A DNA stretch of 10,510 bases from JBEKCP01 sp050014815 (GTDB lineage Bacteria > Planctomycetota > Planctomycetia > Pirellulales > Thermoguttaceae). The position numbers were made by a program, and so were the translations under genes. The stretch covers positions 1 to 10,510 of the forward strand of contig JBEKCP010000143.1 in NCBI GenBank assembly GCA_050014815.1. Reading direction: 5' to 3'. The number at the start of each line of letters is the position of its first letter. Position 1 is the first letter of the stretch. The notes under the pieces are model-generated. The model was given only the letters and a program-made list of their open reading frames with translations, had not been told where the DNA came from and did no database searches. Shown here piece after piece: positions 7,111-10,510 of this stretch.

Positions 7111-9846
7111 ATGTTCGGTCACGTGTATTCGACTTCCCGGCGTTTCGCCATGGCGCTGTTGGCATGTTTCGCGTGGCAGCTTCTCGGTTCTGCCAACCCG
7201 CTGGCGGCTGCCGAGAAGGTGGATCCCGACAACTGCGTGTGGACGATTGCCCTGACGGAGATGTTCGGCAAGAACGTACACGTCACGCCCCGCAGCGGCA
7301 ACTACAATCTCAACATTTACGCCGTCATCCAGAACGGCAAGTTCTCGCACGGGCTGGCTTCGGCGCAGCATTTCAACAAGTCGGGCCACCTGGTCGAAGC
7401 GGCCGACATCCACCGCAACGGAGACAAGGTGACGGGCAAGCTCAAGATCCTGATGTGCCCCGACGTCTGGATTCCGCTCGATCATCAGCCCGTCCCGGTG
7501 GACGCCGAGTTCGACGGCGCCATGACGCCGTCGGTCGACAAGATGGGCCGCGACACCTTCGCCCTGTCGGGCACGTGGAAGGCCGTCATGCACGGCAGCA
7601 ACAAGGGGCCGGGTCCCGACGCGCTTTACCAGGGCGTTCTCACCGGCAGCGGCGAGCCGTACCAAACGGGGTGGGAGCGGGCCGAGCTCTCCGCCATCAT
7701 GACTGCGTCGCCTCCGCCCGGCGAACCTTCCCGCGCCTTGATCGGCTTCACGGCGACTATTGCAGACGGAAAGATCCTGCAGGCCGGCGTGGGCGTCACC
7801 TGGTTCGCCGAGGCCCGGCCGTGGCGCGAGGTCCCGCTGGACCTCACGAACCTGCGCGTCGATGGCGCGATCGTGCGCGGCAAGACCACGGTGCCCTATC
7901 GGGCCATCGACATCGGCTGCGACCCGCGGGCCCAGGCCGATATCGATTTGGGGATCTATCGCGTCCAGGGCCTGGTCGTCGGCAAGGCCGTGATCAGCCC
8001 GATGCTCGACGGCAAACCTTACGCCCCGCCGTTCGTGGCGGCCGGGCGCGGCAATGGAACCAAGGGGGCGGGCGGCGCGGCGGCCCCCGGCACCCCGAAG
8101 CCGGTTTGGCTCGAATCGGTCAACCTTGCTCCTTGGTACGTGCCGGTCGCCGGTTTCAAGCCCGTCGCACCCGGCGAGCACCCGCGGTTGTTGTTCCGCC
8201 AGGCCGACGTGCCCGCGCTCCGCAAGAAGGCCGAGACTCCCGACGGCAAGGCCATCCTGGCCCGCCTGCGGACGCTCTTGGACGGCAAGAACGGCGACAC
8301 CCTGCCGACCGTCTTCAACCCGACGGCCCCGAACAACCACAACGCAAGCCCCGTGCTGCCCGTCGGGGCGTTCACCACCTCTCACGGCGCCGGCTACGGG
8401 CTCCTCTACCAGGTCACGGGTGACAGGAAGTACGCCGAGTTGGCCCGCCAGGCCGTGCAGATGTGTTTCGACGGCAAGAACGACATCGACAATCGCTATT
8501 GTTGGAGCAGGCCGGGCACGGGGATGCGCGCCGGGGCGATCCTGGCCGGCGTGGCCTACGCCTACGATTTCTGCTACGACGCCTGGCCCGACGACTTCCG
8601 CAAGAAAGTCGCCCTGGAAATCCAGAACTACAACAACCGCGTCGCCGGCGACGACGGCGCGTCGGAGTTCCGGGTCAACCTCGAGTCCTTGTCCATCTGT
8701 GAATCGTATCCACCGGGCAGCAATCACTACGGTGCTTTCCTTGGGACGGGCGTGGCCGAGCTCGGCATCCTGGGCGACCCCGGCACCGACACAGCGAAAC
8801 TCGCCAAGTGCCTCCGCTGGGCGGAGCGGAACCTCCTTGCCTTGCTCAACGAGGGGTTCGGCGACCACGGATTCTACCCGGAGGGGCAGCAGGCCAGCCG
8901 CGTGTCGACCAACTGCGGCGGGGAGGAGTTCCTCTTGGCGCTGCGGAGTGCGGCGGGCCGCGACTACATCACGCCGCAGCCCAACGCCCAATGGCTCACC
9001 CTCCGCTGGCTGATGGAAGTCGTGCCGTCGGCCCAGGGGCCGATATTCCCGCACCGCGGCGTCTACGGCGGCGACAATTTCTCGGATGAACGCATGTTGT
9101 CGCACGGCGGCGAGTTCGCCACGGGCTTCGGCGCCATCGATCCCAAGCTCCGCCCGGGGCTCTTGTGGATGTACGACAACTTCGTCAAGCCGGCCTATCA
9201 CGACTACGGCGCGGCCGTCTATCCGCACCGCGCGGTCCTGGCTTTCGTCACCTGGCCGACCGACGTTCAGCCCGCCAACCCGGCCACCGTACTGCCCAAG
9301 ACGGCGGCCGACACGATCCACGGGTTCTTCTATCACCGCAATCGCTGGCAGGATGCCGACGATGTCGTGGTCACGAACCTCTTGGACACGGGACCGCGAG
9401 GGTTCTATGGGCTCGTCGGCCGCGGGGGAAAGCGCAGCGAGAACGGCGTGTACGCTTGGGGCGCGGGAATCCACGCGCAATTCCAGTCGCCCTCCGGCAC
9501 GCCGGTGGTCTACGAGACCTCGCCCGACGGCTCCAGCGTGCTTTCGACCACCACCGGCGGGGCGCTGAGCGCGCTGGCCGTGGATTTGAGCGGCGCGTCC
9601 GGCGCGCCAGCCCTGCTGGTCTTCACGGGACCGAACTGCAACACCGGCGCTCATGATCCCAATGGCGCGACGGTCACGGAAGTGACCGCGGGCGGCCGCA
9701 AGTTCACCGTCGTGACGCTCCAGAAGGGCGAGGCCCCCAAGCCGGTCGCCGACGGCGATCGGGTGAAGGTCGGCAACCAGACGATCCGCTTCGACGGCAA
9801 ACGGCTGGTGCTCGGCGTGTGGAACGGCCCCCCGGCCGCGAAGTGA
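7111..9846 (+). CDS. Secreted alginate-lyase/heparinase-fold protein with a novel N-terminal module, active site apparently degenerate
   Basis: This protein has 911 residues from the chosen ATG. A Sec signal peptide (arginines 10-11, hydrophobic AMALLACFAWQLLG, cleavage near LAAA at about 31) leads into a beta-rich region to about residue 309 that I do not recognise and that may contain two related halves. A Gly/Ala/Pro linker (about 310-330) precedes HPRLLFRQADVPALRKKA from 357, the standard entry of alginate-lyase and heparinase toroid domains. Toroid landmarks follow: NHYGAF from 538 and GDHGFYPEG (584-592). The C-terminal beta domain starts around GFFYHRNRW (738-746), but the next block, where the family has GHxHxD, reads LVGRGGKRSENG, and the usual Tyr after EG is replaced by Gln-Gln-Ala. 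It may therefore use different catalytic residues or be a non-catalytic polysaccharide-binding partner of the upstream lyase, with which it forms a two-gene unit. The fold assignment is fairly secure; the activity is not. Confidence 0.8.
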   Translation: MFGHVYSTSRRFAMALLACFAWQLLGSANPLAAAEKVDPDNCVWTIALTEMFGKNVHVTPRSGNYNLNIYAVIQNGKFSHGLASAQHFNKSGHLVEAADIHRNGDKVTGKLKILMCPDVWIPLDHQPVPVDAEFDGAMTPSVDKMGRDTFALSGTWKAVMHGSNKGPGPDALYQGVLTGSGEPYQTGWERAELSAIMTASPPPGEPSRALIGFTATIADGKILQAGVGVTWFAEARPWREVPLDLTNLRVDGAIVRGKTTVPYRAIDIGCDPRAQADIDLGIYRVQGLVVGKAVISPMLDGKPYAPPFVAAGRGNGTKGAGGAAAPGTPKPVWLESVNLAPWYVPVAGFKPVAPGEHPRLLFRQADVPALRKKAETPDGKAILARLRTLLDGKNGDTLPTVFNPTAPNNHNASPVLPVGAFTTSHGAGYGLLYQVTGDRKYAELARQAVQMCFDGKNDIDNRYCWSRPGTGMRAGAILAGVAYAYDFCYDAWPDDFRKKVALEIQNYNNRVAGDDGASEFRVNLESLSICESYPPGSNHYGAFLGTGVAELGILGDPGTDTAKLAKCLRWAERNLLALLNEGFGDHGFYPEGQQASRVSTNCGGEEFLLALRSAAGRDYITPQPNAQWLTLRWLMEVVPSAQGPIFPHRGVYGGDNFSDERMLSHGGEFATGFGAIDPKLRPGLLWMYDNFVKPAYHDYGAAVYPHRAVLAFVTWPTDVQPANPATVLPKTAADTIHGFFYHRNRWQDADDVVVTNLLDTGPRGFYGLVGRGGKRSENGVYAWGAGIHAQFQSPSGTPVVYETSPDGSSVLSTTTGGALSALAVDLSGASGAPALLVFTGPNCNTGAHDPNGATVTEVTAGGRKFTVVTLQKGEAPKPVADGDRVKVGNQTIRFDGKRLVLGVWNGPPAAK

Positions 9847-9854
9847 CGGAGATA

Positions 9855-9902
9855 GGAAAAGCTCGGCGCTTTCCGACGGGAGGAGAACGTCATTCGTCGG
9901 AA
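9855..9902. terminator. Two overlapping hairpins between convergent genes, candidate bidirectional terminator
   Basis: The first inverted repeat is AAAGC (9858-9862) with GCTTT (9868-9872), extended past one bulged A by GG/CC (9855-9856 with 9873-9874). The second is a perfect 8-bp pair, TTCCGACG (9871-9878) with CGTCGGAA (9895-9902), around a 16-base loop. They share the bases TTCC at 9871-9874 and so cannot form together. They lie in the 95-bp gap between the second lyase-like gene and the end of the adenine phosphoribosyltransferase gene. There is no strong T-run on either strand, so termination is plausible but not demonstrated. Confidence 0.35.
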
Positions 9903-9941
9903 CTACTTCGATGCCCTTGTGATGGATCTCGGGTGCCTCGT

Positions 9942-10475
9942 TTAGTCGTACCGGACCAGGCTGATCGTCTTGTACTGCGCGATCCGCCGCCGCCCGCCGA
10001 GGCCCGCCAACTCGATCAGGAATGCGCAGCCGACCACCTGGCCGCCCGCAAGTTCGATCATCCGGCAGCAGGCATCGATGGTGCCGCCGGTGGCCAACAG
10101 GTCATCGACCATCAGCACGCGGGAGCCGGGATGGATCGCGTCGGCGTGGACCTGGAGGGTGTCGCATCCGTACTCCAACTGGTAGGTGTAGGATAGCGTC
10201 TTGCAGGGGAGTTTGCCCGGCTTTCGGATCGGCACCAGTCCGGCGTTGAGCTCGAGGGCGAGCGGGGCGGCGAAGATGAACCCCCGGGCCTCGGCTGCGG
10301 CCACCAGATCGACCCCCGCCTGACGGAAAGGCTCGGCCAGCCCCTTGATCGCTTCCGCGAAGGCCGGCGGAGAGGCCAGCAGGGGCGTTATGTCCCGGAA
10401 GAGGATCCCCGGCTTGGGGAAGTCCGGGATCGGCCGGATGTAGTCGGTCAAGTTCACCTTCGCCAATGTGGACAT
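9942..10475 (-). CDS. apt: Adenine phosphoribosyltransferase
   Basis: This cytoplasmic purine-salvage enzyme makes AMP and pyrophosphate from adenine and PRPP. The 177 residues match the usual family length. It begins with the family-typical IRPIPDFPKPGILFRDITPLL (from residue 13), contains RGFIFAAPLA (64-73), RKPGKLP (84-90) and the LEYG segment (99-102), and has the PRPP-binding loop VLMVDDLLATGGT (120-132) with the acidic pair Asp124-Asp125 and TGGT. The C-terminal IELAGLGGR matches the region that closes the family fold. The ATG at 10475 has GGGAG at 10482-10486 on the minus strand with a 6-base spacer. It is convergent with the lyase unit, with a 95-bp gap, and appears functionally unrelated to it. 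No truncation or missing key residue is seen. Confidence 0.96.
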   Translation of the reverse strand: MSTLAKVNLTDYIRPIPDFPKPGILFRDITPLLASPPAFAEAIKGLAEPFRQAGVDLVAAAEARGFIFAAPLALELNAGLVPIRKPGKLPCKTLSYTYQLEYGCDTLQVHADAIHPGSRVLMVDDLLATGGTIDACCRMIELAGGQVVGCAFLIELAGLGGRRRIAQYKTISLVRYD

Positions 10476-10510
10476 CTTCTTCTCCCGGACGGACCTGCGC
10501 GACCGGTCTT

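Noticed and set aside
6964..9654. An 896-codon open frame on the minus strand opposite the second lyase-like gene
   Set aside because: It mirrors a plus-strand gene with a signal peptide and family motifs. Its translation is rich in Arg, Gly, Val and Asp without any recognisable domain, as expected from the complement of GC-rich codons.

Overview
The window is GC-rich DNA, probably from a planctomycete or another PVC-group bacterium. This rests on a twin-arginine-exported Gfo/Idh/MocA oxidoreductase, large secreted heparinase-like polysaccharide lyases, a high density of exported proteins, and a decayed nucleotidyltransferase flanked by short palindromic repeats. The assignment is made from family recognition, not from a marker gene. 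There is no tRNA, rRNA, CRISPR array, transposase or phage gene.

Layout. Positions 1-124 are a leader carrying a perfect 16-bp palindrome. On the plus strand follow a Tat-exported Gfo/Idh/MocA oxidoreductase (125-1408) and a secreted protein with YIxNS repeats that looks like a solenoid and has no function I recognise (1489-2646). The latter converges, 15 bp apart, on a minus-strand alpha/beta-hydrolase lipoprotein (2662-3540). Positions 3541-4409 are a scar-like accessory patch. It holds a REP-like hairpin, the C-terminal remnant of a nucleotidyltransferase-type gene, a 15-bp tandem repeat, and a 34-codon minus-strand ORF that looks like the beginning of a larger small-protein family. A good sigma-70-type promoter then precedes the main system.

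The main system is a two-gene plus-strand unit (4410-7085 and 7111-9846, 25-bp gap). Both genes encode secreted proteins of about 900 residues with a chondroitin/alginate/heparin-lyase-like fold. The first keeps the heparinase II/III signature GHYHGD, with a Tyr candidate and an HN motif. The second has the typical HPRLLF entry motif and toroid landmarks but lacks the HxHxD motif and the usual Tyr, and it carries a large unrecognised N-terminal beta-rich module joined by a Gly/Ala linker. The likely job is depolymerising an acidic polysaccharide outside the cytoplasm. The Gfo/Idh/MocA oxidoreductase could act on released sugars, but nothing in the sequence shows that they share a pathway.

The window ends with a minus-strand adenine phosphoribosyltransferase gene (9942-10475), a housekeeping purine-salvage enzyme convergent with the lyase unit. 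The gap between them holds two overlapping inverted repeats.
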